The notes: generated from the letters alone by a model not told the origin. Shown: positions 1 through 9,523, numbered from the stretch's first letter. The stretch is 64,000 nucleotides of DNA from an uncultured Erysipelotrichaceae bacterium (GCA_902773005.1 CACYCS010000018.1:1-64000), one strand, 5' to 3'. A program made the numbers and translations.

Positions 1-138
1 ATCCACGTTGATGTATGGGTCGAGCTTCTGGGCGATAATCTTATATCCCCTTTGCTTAAGAAGCCTTCCTAGCGAAGCGGCGGTGATCCCTTTTCCCAAG
101 CCAGAGACAACGCCTCCTGTGACGAAGATGAATTTCAT
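1..138 (-). CDS. pyrG: CTP synthase, N-terminal part (runs off the left edge)
   Basis: CTP synthase makes CTP from UTP, ATP and glutamine in the cytoplasm. Only the first 46 codons are present. They read [18 protein letters not shown] followed by [16 protein letters not shown] and a KLDPYINVD block, which is the strongly conserved N-terminus of the PyrG synthetase domain with its P-loop ([10 protein letters not shown]). The ATG at 138 follows an AGGAG ribosome binding site. The gene is cut by the window boundary, not by a stop codon. A promoter and a terminator-like hairpin lie upstream, so expression may be attenuated as pyrG is in other Firmicutes. The assignment is secure even though only the N-terminus is visible. 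Confidence 0.93.
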   Translation of the reverse strand, partial: MKFIFVTGGVVSGLGKGITAASLGRLLKQRGYKIIAQKLDPYINVD

Positions 139-161
139 ACAGTTTCTCCTTTTGACCAAAG

Positions 162-188
162 AAAAAGGGCTAGGAAATGAACTAGCCC
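162..188 (-). terminator. Terminator-like hairpin in the pyrG leader (candidate attenuator)
   Basis: On the minus strand a perfect 7-bp stem (GGGCTAG / CTAGCCC, 8-nt loop) is followed directly by TTTTT. It lies between the pyrG promoter and the pyrG start codon, so it would stop leader transcription before the gene. The stem is preceded by a run of six G. B. subtilis pyrG is controlled by attenuation at a leader terminator, but there G residues are added at the transcript 5' end. Here the G run is internal, so the mechanism would have to differ. Confidence 0.6.
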
Positions 189-266
189 CCCATTCTTTCT
201 TGACTGAGTGGTTTTCCATTCCGAATTTCGGAATAAGACAGTTTCCTGCATCGAAACTGACGATTT

Positions 267-294
267 ATTGTAAAACGCATATTGCGTATGTCAA
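267..294 (-). promoter_or_regulatory. Sigma-A promoter of pyrG
   Basis: A perfect TTGACA (294 to 289) and TACAAT (272 to 267) are separated by 16 bp on the minus strand. Initiation would be near 260, giving a leader of about 120 nt that contains the hairpin at 167-188 and a smaller palindrome ATTCCGAAATTCGGAAT. Confidence 0.65.
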
Positions 295-332
295 TTTCAA
301 GTTTGATTTTTTTGGACTCTCTTCCTTTATGA

Positions 333-357
333 AGAAAGCGGCTGGAGAACCAGCCGC
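333..357 (-). terminator. Rho-independent terminator of tRNA-Thr
   Basis: An 8-bp GC-rich stem (GCGGCTGG / CCAGCCGC) with a four-base loop is followed by TTTCTTC on the minus strand. It lies 15 nt after the tRNA 3' end. Confidence 0.7.
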
Positions 358-371
358 GCGCTTTCTGATGG

Positions 372-444
372 TGCCGACTAAGGGAATCGAACCCCCAACC
401 TGCGGTTTACGATACCGCTGCTCTGCCAATTGAGCTAAGTCGGC
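372..444 (-). tRNA. tRNA-Thr, anticodon CGU
   Basis: The minus strand folds into a full cloverleaf. The acceptor stem is GCCGACT / AGTCGGC with discriminator A. The D arm contains AGCTCAATTGGCAGAGC, and the T arm has GGTTCGATTC. The anticodon stem GCGGT / ACCGC closes the loop ATCGTAA, so the anticodon is CGT, reading ACG (threonine). The CCA end is not encoded. The gene stands alone, with its own terminator, between the Ca2+ ATPase and pyrG. Confidence 0.93.
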
Positions 445-481
445 GCGACTAATAATATAAACTCCTTGCGCCTCCCAAACA

Positions 482-507
482 AGAAGAAACCGCCTTTGAT
501 GAGGCGG
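482..507 (-). terminator. Terminator downstream of the Ca2+ ATPase
   Basis: The minus-strand stem CCGCCT / AGGCGG is followed by TTTCTTCTTG, 23 nt after the ATPase stop codon. Confidence 0.65.
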
Positions 508-529
508 CTCTTCGTTTGGAATCGGATTT

Positions 530-3250
530 TTACTTCTTCGCGAGCTTCTTCTTGATGAAGAGGAACAGCGCGACGATCTCGTGGATGATGAGGGGGCTTA
601 GTGCCAGCAAGAACACGTAGAGGTAATCCATCGGGGCATCCGAGAGAGGATAGACCTTGAAGACCGTGTTGACGCCCGGGACTTCGATGACGAAGATCTG
701 TAGGCCCATGCCAATCACGAAGGAGAGGAATAGGAGCAAGTTGCCGTCTTTGAAGACGTGGACGAAGCTCTTCTTGACGTTCGTCATGCCAAGCATATGG
801 AATAGCTCCGACATCGCAAGGACGCAGAAGGCCATCGACTGGGCTTCCTCGAGGTTGGCTTTGATCTCGAAATAGGTATTCATCTCTCCAATGGAGAAGC
901 AGCCTGCCGACCAAGGCTTGATGAGGAAGGCGAACAAGGTCGCTAGGCCGATAAGTGCGCCATAACCGAAGGTGATGAGGTATCCGCCATGGCTGAACAA
1001 GGATTCTTTCGGATCGCGGGGCTGATCGTCCATGATATCTCTCGGCTTCTTGTCGGCGCCAAGGGCGACGGCGGGAAGCGAGTCGGTGATGAGGTTGACC
1101 CAAAGAAGATGGATCGCGATGAGGGGGCTAGGAAGCCCAACGACGGCCGCGAGGAACATCGCGACGACCTCGCCGATGTTCGACGAGAGGAGGAATAGGA
1201 TGGTCTTCTTGATGTTGGCGTAGATGCCACGGCCTTCTTCGACTGCTTTCTCAATCGAGGCGAAGTTGTCATCGGCAAGAACCATATCGGCGGCGCCTTT
1301 GGCGACATCGGTTCCGGTGATGCCCATCGCGATGCCGATGTCGGCGGATTTAAGCGAGGGAGCGTCATTGACGCCGTCTCCAGTCATCGCGGCGATGTGG
1401 CCGTTGGCCTTGATCGCCTTGACGATTTGAACTTTGTTCTGCGGCGAGACGCGGGCGAATACGCGCACGGTCTTAACTCTTTCGCGCAATTCTTCTTCGC
1501 TGCAGGCATCGATTTGGTCGCCGGACATGCACTGCTCGCGGGTTTCGGCGATTCCGAGGTCGCGGGCGATCGCGAAGGCGGTGTCCTTGTGGTCGCCGGT
1601 GATCATGATGGTCGTGATGCCAGCGTGCTTTAAGGTCGCGACGGCAGGCTTTGCTGCGGGGCGCGGCGGGTCGACCATGCCAACAAGGCCCACGAAGCAG
1701 AGGTTCTTCTCTTCGATTTGTCCTTCTTGCTCAGAAATGGCAAGGGCGAGGACGCGGAGCGCGCCTTCCGCCATCTTGGAAGCGGCGTCGAGAATGCCTT
1801 GCTTCAGTTCGTCGGTAATCGGCTCTTTCTTGCCGTTAATCAATACATGGGTCGCGTTCTTTAGGATCTGGTCCATTGCGCCTTTGGTGTAGACGACCTT
1901 CTTGTCGCCTTCCTGGTGCATGGTGGACATCATCTTCCTGACGGAGTCGAAGGGAAGCTCGTTCACGCGAGGCGTCGCAGCTTCAAGATCGCCTTTATGC
2001 ATGTCGAAGGAGTTCGCGAATTCGACAAGGGCGATCTCGGTCGGGTCGCCATAGACGCCGCCATCGACTTTGGCGTCGCTGCAAAGCGACATGCCTTTGG
2101 CAAGGAGCTCCAGCTCCTCTTTCTTGAATTCGGATTGCTCGAAGTATTTTCCGCCTTGATAAGCGGCGACGACCGTCATCTTGTTCTGGGTGAGGGTGCC
2201 GGTTTTGTCGGAGCAGATCACAGAGACCGCGCCTAGGGTTTCAACCGAGGCAAGGCGACGGACGATGGTGTTGACGTTGACCATTTTGGTCATGCCCATC
2301 GCAAGGACGATGGTGACGACGGCGGTAAGTCCTTCTGGGATTGCCGCGACAGCAAGCGCGACGGAATCAAGCAACGCCTGGCTCCAGGCTTCGGCGATAT
2401 TGGCGTTCACGACGGCCCAGATGATCTTGACGAGAAGCATCGCGACGACGATGCCGATGGTGAGGATGCCAAGGAATTTGGAGAGGCCAGCAAGCTTCTT
2501 CTGAAGCGGGGTCATCTCCTCTTCTTCGCCGGCAAGCATCGAGGCGATCTTGCCGATTTCGGTATCCATGCCGGTTCCGACAACCACGCCTTCGCCATGT
2601 CCATAGACGACAGGGGTCGACATGAAGGCGATGTTCACGCGGTCGCCCACGCCCACCTCTTCGCTAAGGGTGAGGGTCGGATCTTTCTCGGCGGGAACGG
2701 ATTCGCCGGTAAGGGAAGCTTCGTCGCATTTGATGGCGAAGCCTTTGATGAGGCGGAGATCGGCGGGGACCGTGCGTCCTTCTTCGAGGATCACGATATC
2801 GCCTTTGACGAGTTCCGAGGCCGGAATCTCGAACATCTCGCCGCCTCTGCGGACGGTGGCTTTCGGGGCGCTCATCTTCTTGAGGGCCTCAAGCGCTTTC
2901 TCGGCTTTCATCTCTTGGATGGTGCCGATGGCTGCGTTGATGGCCACGACGCCGAAGATGATGACGACGTCCATGAATTCCTGCCACTCTTCACCCGCTG
3001 GGACTTTGCCTTGGGTGATGTTGATGATGCCAAGGACCAACGAAATGATCGCGGCGAGGGCTAGGATCAAGGTCATCGGGTCAGCGATGTTGCCCCAAAG
3101 GATCTTGTACCATGGATCCTTGGGTTTTTCTTTGAGCTGGTTGGGCCCGTTTTTGGCAAGCCGCGATGCGGCCTCCTCTTTCGATAAGCCTACTTCGGGG
3201 TCGACCGAAAACTCATCGAAAACCTGTTCAGGGGTTTTGTTCTCGAACAT
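530..3250 (-). CDS. P-type Ca2+-translocating ATPase
   Basis: This is a P2-type cation ATPase of about 906 residues that most likely exports Ca2+ across the membrane. It has an N-terminal cation-ATPase domain and the actuator motif TGES near residue 181. Membrane helix 4 carries the PEGL ion-site motif near residue 305 (AAIPEGLTAVV). The phosphorylated aspartate is in SDKTGTLT near residue 348. The hinge is MTGDGVNDAPSLKSADIGIA, and there are several C-terminal membrane segments. PEGL rather than CPC or CPH argues against heavy-metal export. I chose the ATG at 3250 because AGAAGGAG lies just before it; an in-frame TTG six codons earlier falls upstream of that site. It stands alone with its own terminator. 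Confidence 0.93.
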   Translation of the reverse strand: MFENKTPEQVFDEFSVDPEVGLSKEEAASRLAKNGPNQLKEKPKDPWYKILWGNIADPMTLILALAAIISLVLGIINITQGKVPAGEEWQEFMDVVIIFGVVAINAAIGTIQEMKAEKALEALKKMSAPKATVRRGGEMFEIPASELVKGDIVILEEGRTVPADLRLIKGFAIKCDEASLTGESVPAEKDPTLTLSEEVGVGDRVNIAFMSTPVVYGHGEGVVVGTGMDTEIGKIASMLAGEEEEMTPLQKKLAGLSKFLGILTIGIVVAMLLVKIIWAVVNANIAEAWSQALLDSVALAVAAIPEGLTAVVTIVLAMGMTKMVNVNTIVRRLASVETLGAVSVICSDKTGTLTQNKMTVVAAYQGGKYFEQSEFKKEELELLAKGMSLCSDAKVDGGVYGDPTEIALVEFANSFDMHKGDLEAATPRVNELPFDSVRKMMSTMHQEGDKKVVYTKGAMDQILKNATHVLINGKKEPITDELKQGILDAASKMAEGALRVLALAISEQEGQIEEKNLCFVGLVGMVDPPRPAAKPAVATLKHAGITTIMITGDHKDTAFAIARDLGIAETREQCMSGDQIDACSEEELRERVKTVRVFARVSPQNKVQIVKAIKANGHIAAMTGDGVNDAPSLKSADIGIAMGITGTDVAKGAADMVLADDNFASIEKAVEEGRGIYANIKKTILFLLSSNIGEVVAMFLAAVVGLPSPLIAIHLLWVNLITDSLPAVALGADKKPRDIMDDQPRDPKESLFSHGGYLITFGYGALIGLATLFAFLIKPWSAGCFSIGEMNTYFEIKANLEEAQSMAFCVLAMSELFHMLGMTNVKKSFVHVFKDGNLLLFLSFVIGMGLQIFVIEVPGVNTVFKVYPLSDAPMDYLYVFLLALSPLIIHEIVALFLFIKKKLAKK

Positions 3251-3411
3251 ATTTTCTCCTTCTGGCAACGAACTGCCTTAAGGTCTCGCGAGGCGAATGC
3301 CGTTTTTGCCCGGCCGTCTTTGACGGCGTGTTGACGGTAACAAAAACTTAACGCTACTCTCCTTAACGAGGGTAAGTGTAGCACTATTGGGCAAGGCCGC
3401 CAAACCAAAAA

Positions 3412-4038
3412 TCAAATGCGGCGAAGGCGCTCTAAGGTGAAGATGATGGCTAACGCCATGACGACCTCGGAAACTGGAACGGCGAGCATAGTCCATAGCA
3501 ATCCGGGCACGAAAATCCCTGCCAAGATCATGAATGTGACTTCCACCGCAACCGAGATGAAAAGGATGCCTGCAAAAGCAATGCCAAATAAGCGGATTTT
3601 GCGGAAATCCGCCATGAGTCCAACCATATAACGCCTCACCCAGATATAGAGGAGGATTCCGGAAACCACGAGGGCGACGTTGCCAGCCATCGTAAGCAAG
3701 AACGTGGTCACTAACGCCCCATCGCCATCGGCAAAGATTTGGGGAATGGAAAAATTGCTGACGAAGATGGAATAGATATGATCGAAGGTCACGAAGAACA
3801 CGAACATCAATATCCCCGTATAGGCGAAATTGTCGTTTCTGATGTTGCAGAAGAAGATGATCGCATAGGCGATGATCGTCAAAACCGCATTCCAGATCGT
3901 GCGGAAATCGAAATAGGCGGCCCCTAGGCTCACAGCCATGATGATGTGATAGGCAAGGTAAATGCCAAGGGCAAGGCCAGAAAGCGTGGTGGCCAGGATT
4001 TTGTTTTTGTAATGCTTCAACGCGTACTTAAGTTTCAT
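3412..4038 (-). CDS. Multi-pass membrane protein of unknown function
   Basis: This 208-residue protein has about six hydrophobic segments separated by short charged loops. The first follows a basic N-terminus (MKLKYALKHYKNKI), so the N-terminus is probably cytoplasmic. I do not recognise a family, motif or catalytic residues. It begins 20 nt after the sbcC stop codon on the same strand and may be the last gene of that transcript. There is no good Shine-Dalgarno sequence, but TATGAT lies 9 nt before the ATG, so it could also have its own short-leader transcript. It ends 161 nt before the ATPase start. Confidence 0.75.
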   Translation of the reverse strand: MKLKYALKHYKNKILATTLSGLALGIYLAYHIIMAVSLGAAYFDFRTIWNAVLTIIAYAIIFFCNIRNDNFAYTGILMFVFFVTFDHIYSIFVSNFSIPQIFADGDGALVTTFLLTMAGNVALVVSGILLYIWVRRYMVGLMADFRKIRLFGIAFAGILFISVAVEVTFMILAGIFVPGLLWTMLAVPVSEVVMALAIIFTLERLRRI

Positions 4039-4058
4039 ACGCGGCTAATCATACACGA

Positions 4059-7000
4059 TTAAGCCACGATTTTGGCATACGAGACACCCTGCTCGCTGCG
4101 CAAGACCCTGATTTTGGTGTCGATTTGCTGGTCGAGCTGCTCGATATGGCTGATCACCCCGATCAGCTTATTACTCCGCCCAAGCTCTTTGAGGACCTTG
4201 ATCGCGCGGTCTGCGTAATCCGGCGACAACGTGCCGAACCCTTCGTCGATGAACATCGAATCGAGTTCCACTCCTCCCGCGGATTGCTGAATCGCTTCGG
4301 AGAAAGACAAGGCCAAGGCGAGGGAGGCTTCGAATTGCTCACCGCCAGAAAGCGAAGTCGCGAATCTCGTGTTGCCCGAATAATGGTCGAATATGTCGAT
4401 ATCTAGTCCCTGTCTGCCGTTGCCAGAAGAAGAGGTCCTCCTTCTGAATTCGTACCTTCCATCCGACATCTGGAGGAACTTCCTGGTCGCGATTCTTAGG
4501 ATCTGGTCGAATGTGCTTAGCATGCAATAGGTCTCGAAGTCGACTCTATTGGACCCTTTCATGGTGCCGCTAGCGGCGTTATATAGCGCACTAATCTCAT
4601 TGGCTTTGCGCTCAAGATCGGCAAAGGTTCCGAAATCGCGCTTCGCTTCTTCGAACGTCTTAAGGTTCCTGCTATAGGAGCCAAGCGCGCCTTCATAACG
4701 CGAAGTCGCTTCGTCCGAAATCGCTTTTCGCTCTTTCACTTTAATATCGAACTCCTCGAGCCCGGATTCGCTTGCTTCGTCGAGATGCTTAGCGAGATCC
4801 GATTCGAAAAGCGATTTCGCCGCGGCCGCCTTCTGGTCATAGGTCGCGACTTTTCCGCGCAGGAAAGAAAGCGAAGCATCGTCTTTATAATGGGCAAGCA
4901 CATCTCCAGAAGTAGCAAAACCCGATACACGTATCGCTTCTTTTAACGCTGCATCGGCTGAGCGCTGCTCTTCTACCGCCTCTTTCTTTTGCGTTTCGAA
5001 AGTCGCTTTCTTAGCGTCGAGCCTGCCGCACTTCTCCTTATAGTCGCGGAGCTTCTTATCGGCGGTCTGATATGCTTTATCGATGATAGCGATGCGCGAA
5101 GATAGCGAAGTCAGGCGTGCCTGCAGGCTCGCTTTGTCCACGCCGCTAAGCTCTTTCTTCTTTTCTTCGAGCGCACCCTTTTTCTTGTCCGAATTCGATT
5201 TTGCTTCGAGTAACGCATTCTCCAGTTTGACCAATGCATCTTTCTTGGCCTGCAGAGGCTCGGATAGCTTTTCCTTTTCTCTTAGATCGGCGGAATGGCT
5301 CCGGTCGATTTCGCTTTGGGCGTCGAGCTTCTTTTTGAGCTCAGCCGAGGCTAATTTGGATTCCTCTTGCATGGCGCGAACCGCATGCGAAACGTCTTCG
5401 TCTACGAGTTCTTTCCCGCTTAGCCTTAGGTATTCTTCCTTGATCGCGGATAGCTCGTTGGAACGTTTTTCGGATGCGACTTTGCGAGTTGCTTCTTTCT
5501 TTGCGCGATTGCTTTCCGCGGATTCGCTTTGCTTTCTGAGGGCATCCACTTCCGCTTCGGATGGCGCTTCGGAAGTAGAAGCGAGACGAGGATGGCTAAG
5601 CGACCCGCAGACGGGGCAAGGCGTTCCTTCTTCTAGGCCGCGCGCCAATAGGCCTGCCTGCGAATGGAGGAAGCTGCTATAGGCGGATTCCCACGCCTTG
5701 CGTGCGTTCGATGAATCGATGAGCGCTTTATTTTCTTGGTTAACGGCGGTTTCGTAATCCTTTTTGAGCCTTTCCAAAGTGATAAGGCGATCAGCCAAAG
5801 CGGAGCAGCTCCTCTCTTTTTCCTCGGCTGAGGCGACCTGGTGTTTCAAATCAACAAGGACAGCGGGATCGAAATCCTTCCATTTCGCCTCAATCTCAGC
5901 GATTCGCGATTCGGATTTGGCGATCGCGTCTTTGGATTCGTCACGCGCCTTCTTGACATCGAGCTCTTTCTTTTCCGCTTCAAAGGCATCCTTAGCCAAA
6001 GCATCGACCGCCTTGAAGGATTCGAGTTGCTTTTCAAGGGTCGTTTTCTCGCCTTTGAGTTCGTCTAAGCCTTTGTATTGCTTCTCGGCCGCTTCGAAAG
6101 CGGTTGCGCATTCGGCTAGTTCTTTGGAGGCCGATTCGATTTCCTTCGACGTAACTTCGATGCTTATAGAAATGGAATCCACTCGTTTCGTAACGGCATT
6201 GTATTCCGTGGTTTTCTGATGCACGGGTGCGCTCTTTTCTGCAAGGGCGATGTCTTTGCGGTATCCGTCAAATTCTTCTTTTTGGCTTTGTATCGCCTCG
6301 AAATCCGCCTTGTGCTGACGGAATTGCTGTATCTCTTTATTGCGGCTTAAGATCTTCTCGCGCGTAGCGATGCTATTCTCTAGATTTGCCTTCGCTTGCT
6401 TCATCTCTTCGCTTAGGGGGTCTAAAGTCGCCTTCTGCTCCTCTAGCATTGGCCCAATCTGCTCCATAAGCAAAGATAGGTCGCAATCTTGGTCCGATAG
6501 CTTTGCATGTATTTCAGGAGCAGGGAGCTCAATGGAAGCGAGCTTGCCGCGGAGGTTGCTGCGCTTGTCGCTGATTGATGACTGCAGCTCTTTCGATTTC
6601 TCGCGGAGGCTATTTACGAAACGGTCGAGGTATCCGGTTCCTAAAATCGTGCGGAAAACGCCTTTCCTGGCATTCGTATCGGCTTTGATGAGTTCGGCGA
6701 ATTGGCCTTGGGCGATCATCATTGTCATGCGGAACTGATCGCAATCTAGGCCGATGATCTCCCTGACCTTTTGGTTCACGTCGCTGATTTTGGTGATGCG
6801 CGAAGCGATGTCATCGCCCTCGATGAAGGCGGAAGGCTTTTGGCTTTTGAGGCCTTCCCCCACTTTCTTGGCGATCATTTGCTCAGGCTCGCGGTGAATG
6901 AAATAGCGCTTGCCATGGTATTCGAACTCCAGCTCAGCGAAGGTGATGGTTTTGGGGTCAGCTTTGTCGCAGCGGAAAGTTGAGCCAGAGCGGCTTCCTC

Positions 7001-7169
7001 CGCTCGACTCGCCATAAAGGGCGAAGCAAATCGCATCGAAGATCATCGTCTTTCCCGCGCCTGTGTCGCCGGTGATGATGAATAGGTTTTCGGGGAGGCT
7101 CGAGAAATCGATTTCCTGCCTCGTCGCATAGGGTCCGAAAGCGGACATTACGAGCTTAATCGGCTTCAT
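4059..7169 (-). CDS. sbcC: Exonuclease SbcC (SMC-like ATPase)
   Basis: SbcC is the ATPase of the SbcCD (Mre11-Rad50 type) complex, which opens hairpins and protein-blocked DNA ends. The protein has about 1036 residues. The Walker A motif is GDTGAGKT near residue 38. Two long charged coiled coils flank a zinc hook CPVC near residue 518. The C-terminal lobe carries the signature LSGGEQFEASLAL and the Walker B segment MFIDEGFGTL near residue 973. The ATG at 7169 follows AAAGGAGGG and overlaps the end of sbcD by 14 nt, which indicates translational coupling. The longer reading frame starting eight codons upstream is less likely because it would include this ribosome binding site. Confidence 0.95.
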   Translation of the reverse strand: MKPIKLVMSAFGPYATRQEIDFSSLPENLFIITGDTGAGKTMIFDAICFALYGESSGGSRSGSTFRCDKADPKTITFAELEFEYHGKRYFIHREPEQMIAKKVGEGLKSQKPSAFIEGDDIASRITKISDVNQKVREIIGLDCDQFRMTMMIAQGQFAELIKADTNARKGVFRTILGTGYLDRFVNSLREKSKELQSSISDKRSNLRGKLASIELPAPEIHAKLSDQDCDLSLLMEQIGPMLEEQKATLDPLSEEMKQAKANLENSIATREKILSRNKEIQQFRQHKADFEAIQSQKEEFDGYRKDIALAEKSAPVHQKTTEYNAVTKRVDSISISIEVTSKEIESASKELAECATAFEAAEKQYKGLDELKGEKTTLEKQLESFKAVDALAKDAFEAEKKELDVKKARDESKDAIAKSESRIAEIEAKWKDFDPAVLVDLKHQVASAEEKERSCSALADRLITLERLKKDYETAVNQENKALIDSSNARKAWESAYSSFLHSQAGLLARGLEEGTPCPVCGSLSHPRLASTSEAPSEAEVDALRKQSESAESNRAKKEATRKVASEKRSNELSAIKEEYLRLSGKELVDEDVSHAVRAMQEESKLASAELKKKLDAQSEIDRSHSADLREKEKLSEPLQAKKDALVKLENALLEAKSNSDKKKGALEEKKKELSGVDKASLQARLTSLSSRIAIIDKAYQTADKKLRDYKEKCGRLDAKKATFETQKKEAVEEQRSADAALKEAIRVSGFATSGDVLAHYKDDASLSFLRGKVATYDQKAAAAKSLFESDLAKHLDEASESGLEEFDIKVKERKAISDEATSRYEGALGSYSRNLKTFEEAKRDFGTFADLERKANEISALYNAASGTMKGSNRVDFETYCMLSTFDQILRIATRKFLQMSDGRYEFRRRTSSSGNGRQGLDIDIFDHYSGNTRFATSLSGGEQFEASLALALSFSEAIQQSAGGVELDSMFIDEGFGTLSPDYADRAIKVLKELGRSNKLIGVISHIEQLDQQIDTKIRVLRSEQGVSYAKIVA

Positions 7170-8286
7170 GGGTCCCTCCTTTTGCCTTTTCAAGCAATTC
7201 CATAGCGGTTTGCTTCTGATAATCGGTCAATGGGTTGCCCATGACGTTCTCATAGAATTTCTCAAGCAGCACTTCCGGGGGTTCAGAGGAAATGTCAGGA
7301 GTCTCATCGAGATCGAGGTCCACTCCTCCGATATTGGGATAATCGATGGCGACGCAGCGCTTGAAGTTCGCGGCGCGGATCTTATCCATCGCTCCTTCGA
7401 CTGGCACATCGTCTTTTAATACCACCGCGACGTAATCTTCGCTTGGGGAGCGGCGGATCACATCTTCGAACATTCCTTCTTCGATGACTAGATCATGAAG
7501 CGGCACGATCGGCCTCGTCTCTAGGGTGAACTTGCCGTTTTCTATCGTGACGATGTTGAAGTGCTTCTCATTTTTCGCCTCATCGACATGGTATTTTATG
7601 GGACAGCCGCAGAAATAGGCATTGGCTCCGACTTTCTGCGGCTTATGGATATGGCCCAAGGCCACATAAGTGAAGTCCTTAAAGATCTCGGAAGGAATAT
7701 TGGGGATCGCTCCGACCGTAGCCTCTTCGGATTTTGAGCGAATCAAAGCGTCTTCGCCTCCTTCGGGAAGCACAAGTTGATGGGCGACTAAGACATTAGG
7801 AACGCTTAGGTCCAAATGCATTTGTTCCACCATGAAACTTGCGGCGGAAGCGTAATCTTTGAATTCCGTTTTGAAATGACCATTCACATCATGGTGCTTC
7901 ATAAACGGCAGCAGATAGAAATTGACGCCTTCGATGACGATCGGATGAAGCGCATCCTCGACGGAGGTCGCGATGTGGATGGCTTTGCTAGCGAAGATGC
8001 GAGATCCATAGGAAAGGCGATCGCTCGAATCGTGGTTGCCAGAGATCATCAAGACCTCGATGTCATCTTGCACGCAGTGGAAAAGGAATTCGTCGAGCAA
8101 TATCACTGCTTCTTGGGGTGGGATTGCGGCGTCGTAGATGTCGCCGGCGATCACTAAAACGTGGATCCCCTCCTCTTTTAATAAGGGCAGGACGCGGTCG
8201 AAGAGGAAGAACCGCTGGTCGTCGAGAAGCGAGAAGCCGTGAAGGCGTTTGCCTAAATGCAAATCGGAAATGTGAAGGAATTTCAT
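7156..8286 (-). CDS. sbcD: Exonuclease SbcD (Mre11-like nuclease)
   Basis: This is the metallophosphoesterase nuclease partner of SbcC, 376 residues long. All family motifs are present: HISDLHLG (residues 5-12), AGDIYD, SGNHDS and ALGHIHKPQ. The C-terminal capping region reaches the sbcC overlap. The gene starts 50 bp after the stop of jetD on the same strand with no terminator visible between them, so read-through from the Wadjet operon is possible. TAAAAT lies 10 nt before the ATG and there is no Shine-Dalgarno sequence, which suggests a second, near-leaderless transcript. Confidence 0.95.
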   Translation of the reverse strand: MKFLHISDLHLGKRLHGFSLLDDQRFFLFDRVLPLLKEEGIHVLVIAGDIYDAAIPPQEAVILLDEFLFHCVQDDIEVLMISGNHDSSDRLSYGSRIFASKAIHIATSVEDALHPIVIEGVNFYLLPFMKHHDVNGHFKTEFKDYASAASFMVEQMHLDLSVPNVLVAHQLVLPEGGEDALIRSKSEEATVGAIPNIPSEIFKDFTYVALGHIHKPQKVGANAYFCGCPIKYHVDEAKNEKHFNIVTIENGKFTLETRPIVPLHDLVIEEGMFEDVIRRSPSEDYVAVVLKDDVPVEGAMDKIRAANFKRCVAIDYPNIGGVDLDLDETPDISSEPPEVLLEKFYENVMGNPLTDYQKQTAMELLEKAKGGTHEAD

Positions 8287-8335
8287 AGCGCCCTATATTT
8301 TAATACAGATTTAGGCGGCCATGATGCTTTTGGGT

Positions 8336-9523
8336 CTATTTTTCCAAAGCGATGAACGCCTCTTGCTCCACTTTCTCGTTTTCCGTAAGCATCAAGGCGA
8401 TCAATTCATGGAATTCTTGGAAGTTAAGATCATCAAGTTGTGCGGTAAGCCTTTTGCGGTCATTAGGCGATAGAGGCAAGGCGAATCTTTCTACGCTTAG
8501 GAATGACTCGACGTCCATCTTAAAAGGAGAAAAGGGGATACATGTATCGACTTTCAGGTGATGGAAGATATAAAAGCCACCGCTATCCATATCGCCAAAA
8601 TGAAGATAAGGGATGTCTGGGAACGCCTCAAAGATCTTTAGGAGCAGGGATTGTTTCACTTTGTCATGGAACCCAGCAAGATAGATCGCAATCGCTTCGG
8701 GATCGTTGAACGCGGAGAATGAGGTGAGGTTCTCGATGGTGATGACTCGCTTTGGACTACCGCTAGTAACGGAGCAGCGCGCGATTGCCTCATCGTTAAG
8801 CGCGAAGAAATTCGGCCAGGAGGACAAACCGATTTCTTGCTCCCCCACTTTTATCGTGATTGGACCCTTGAGGCGAACCTGAATCGGGTTTTTGATGAGG
8901 CCATAAATTGCTAATGGCTCTTCTTCCTCGTCATAGGAACGCTCATCGAATTCGCGGAACAGCGAATTCAATTTGCCGGCCATTCCCTCAAGTTCCTTCG
9001 AATTGCCGAATAGTTTCATGGAGAGGTTGCGATAGAAGGTCTCTTGCTCTAAGCCCGCGATCGCGTCCATCGCGACAAGGTATTTTTGAAGTTGCCCTTC
9101 ATCCGAATAGTAATTCTTGGTCGCGGGGCGGCGGTCAGTGAGTTTTTCCGTCATCGCTATCGCAAAAGACCTGACGACGGGATGAGGGTTCGTCGTCCAC
9201 GTACGGAGCAATTCGATTTGCCTAGACGCGGCGATGCGCGGATCTTCCTGGCCCAAGTATCGGAATAGCCTTGCTAAAGTTGGCTCATCTTTCCGCAGGA
9301 CGACTGAAATGAATATGCCGTTGCTCCAAATCACATCCACGTACCCCGTGGATTCAAGAACGTGCATTTCCTCATCGAGCTCAAGTTTGTTCCTGAGGCC
9401 GTCATAAAGTTTGTCTTTGCGTTGCAATTCGACCTTCTGCGATTTGGCTCCGGGCACATAGAAAGAATCCCTGGAGACCAGAATCTCAAGAAGTTTTTCT
9501 AGCGTCTTTCGCTTAATGTCCAT
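8336..9523 (-). CDS. jetD: Wadjet anti-plasmid system nuclease subunit JetD
   Basis: JetD is the TOPRIM-fold nuclease of the Wadjet (JetABCD, also EptABCD/MksBEFG) system, which recognises and cleaves small circular plasmids. The protein has 395 residues. An N-terminal DUF3322-like region is followed by a DUF2220 TOPRIM domain with the glutamate segment TIENLTSFSAF and the catalytic YLHFGDMDSGG (DxD) near residue 311. The start overlaps the end of jetC by 11 nt, typical of a coupled operon. It is the fourth and last gene of the Wadjet set. The TOPRIM subunit separates this system from housekeeping MukBEF. Confidence 0.9.
   Translation of the reverse strand: MDIKRKTLEKLLEILVSRDSFYVPGAKSQKVELQRKDKLYDGLRNKLELDEEMHVLESTGYVDVIWSNGIFISVVLRKDEPTLARLFRYLGQEDPRIAASRQIELLRTWTTNPHPVVRSFAIAMTEKLTDRRPATKNYYSDEGQLQKYLVAMDAIAGLEQETFYRNLSMKLFGNSKELEGMAGKLNSLFREFDERSYDEEEEPLAIYGLIKNPIQVRLKGPITIKVGEQEIGLSSWPNFFALNDEAIARCSVTSGSPKRVITIENLTSFSAFNDPEAIAIYLAGFHDKVKQSLLLKIFEAFPDIPYLHFGDMDSGGFYIFHHLKVDTCIPFSPFKMDVESFLSVERFALPLSPNDRKRLTAQLDDLNFQEFHELIALMLTENEKVEQEAFIALEK

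Noticed and set aside
435-1103. A 222-codon frame inside the Ca2+ ATPase gene
   Set aside because: It is an arginine-rich shadow frame on the same strand as the ATPase, without motifs or start signals.
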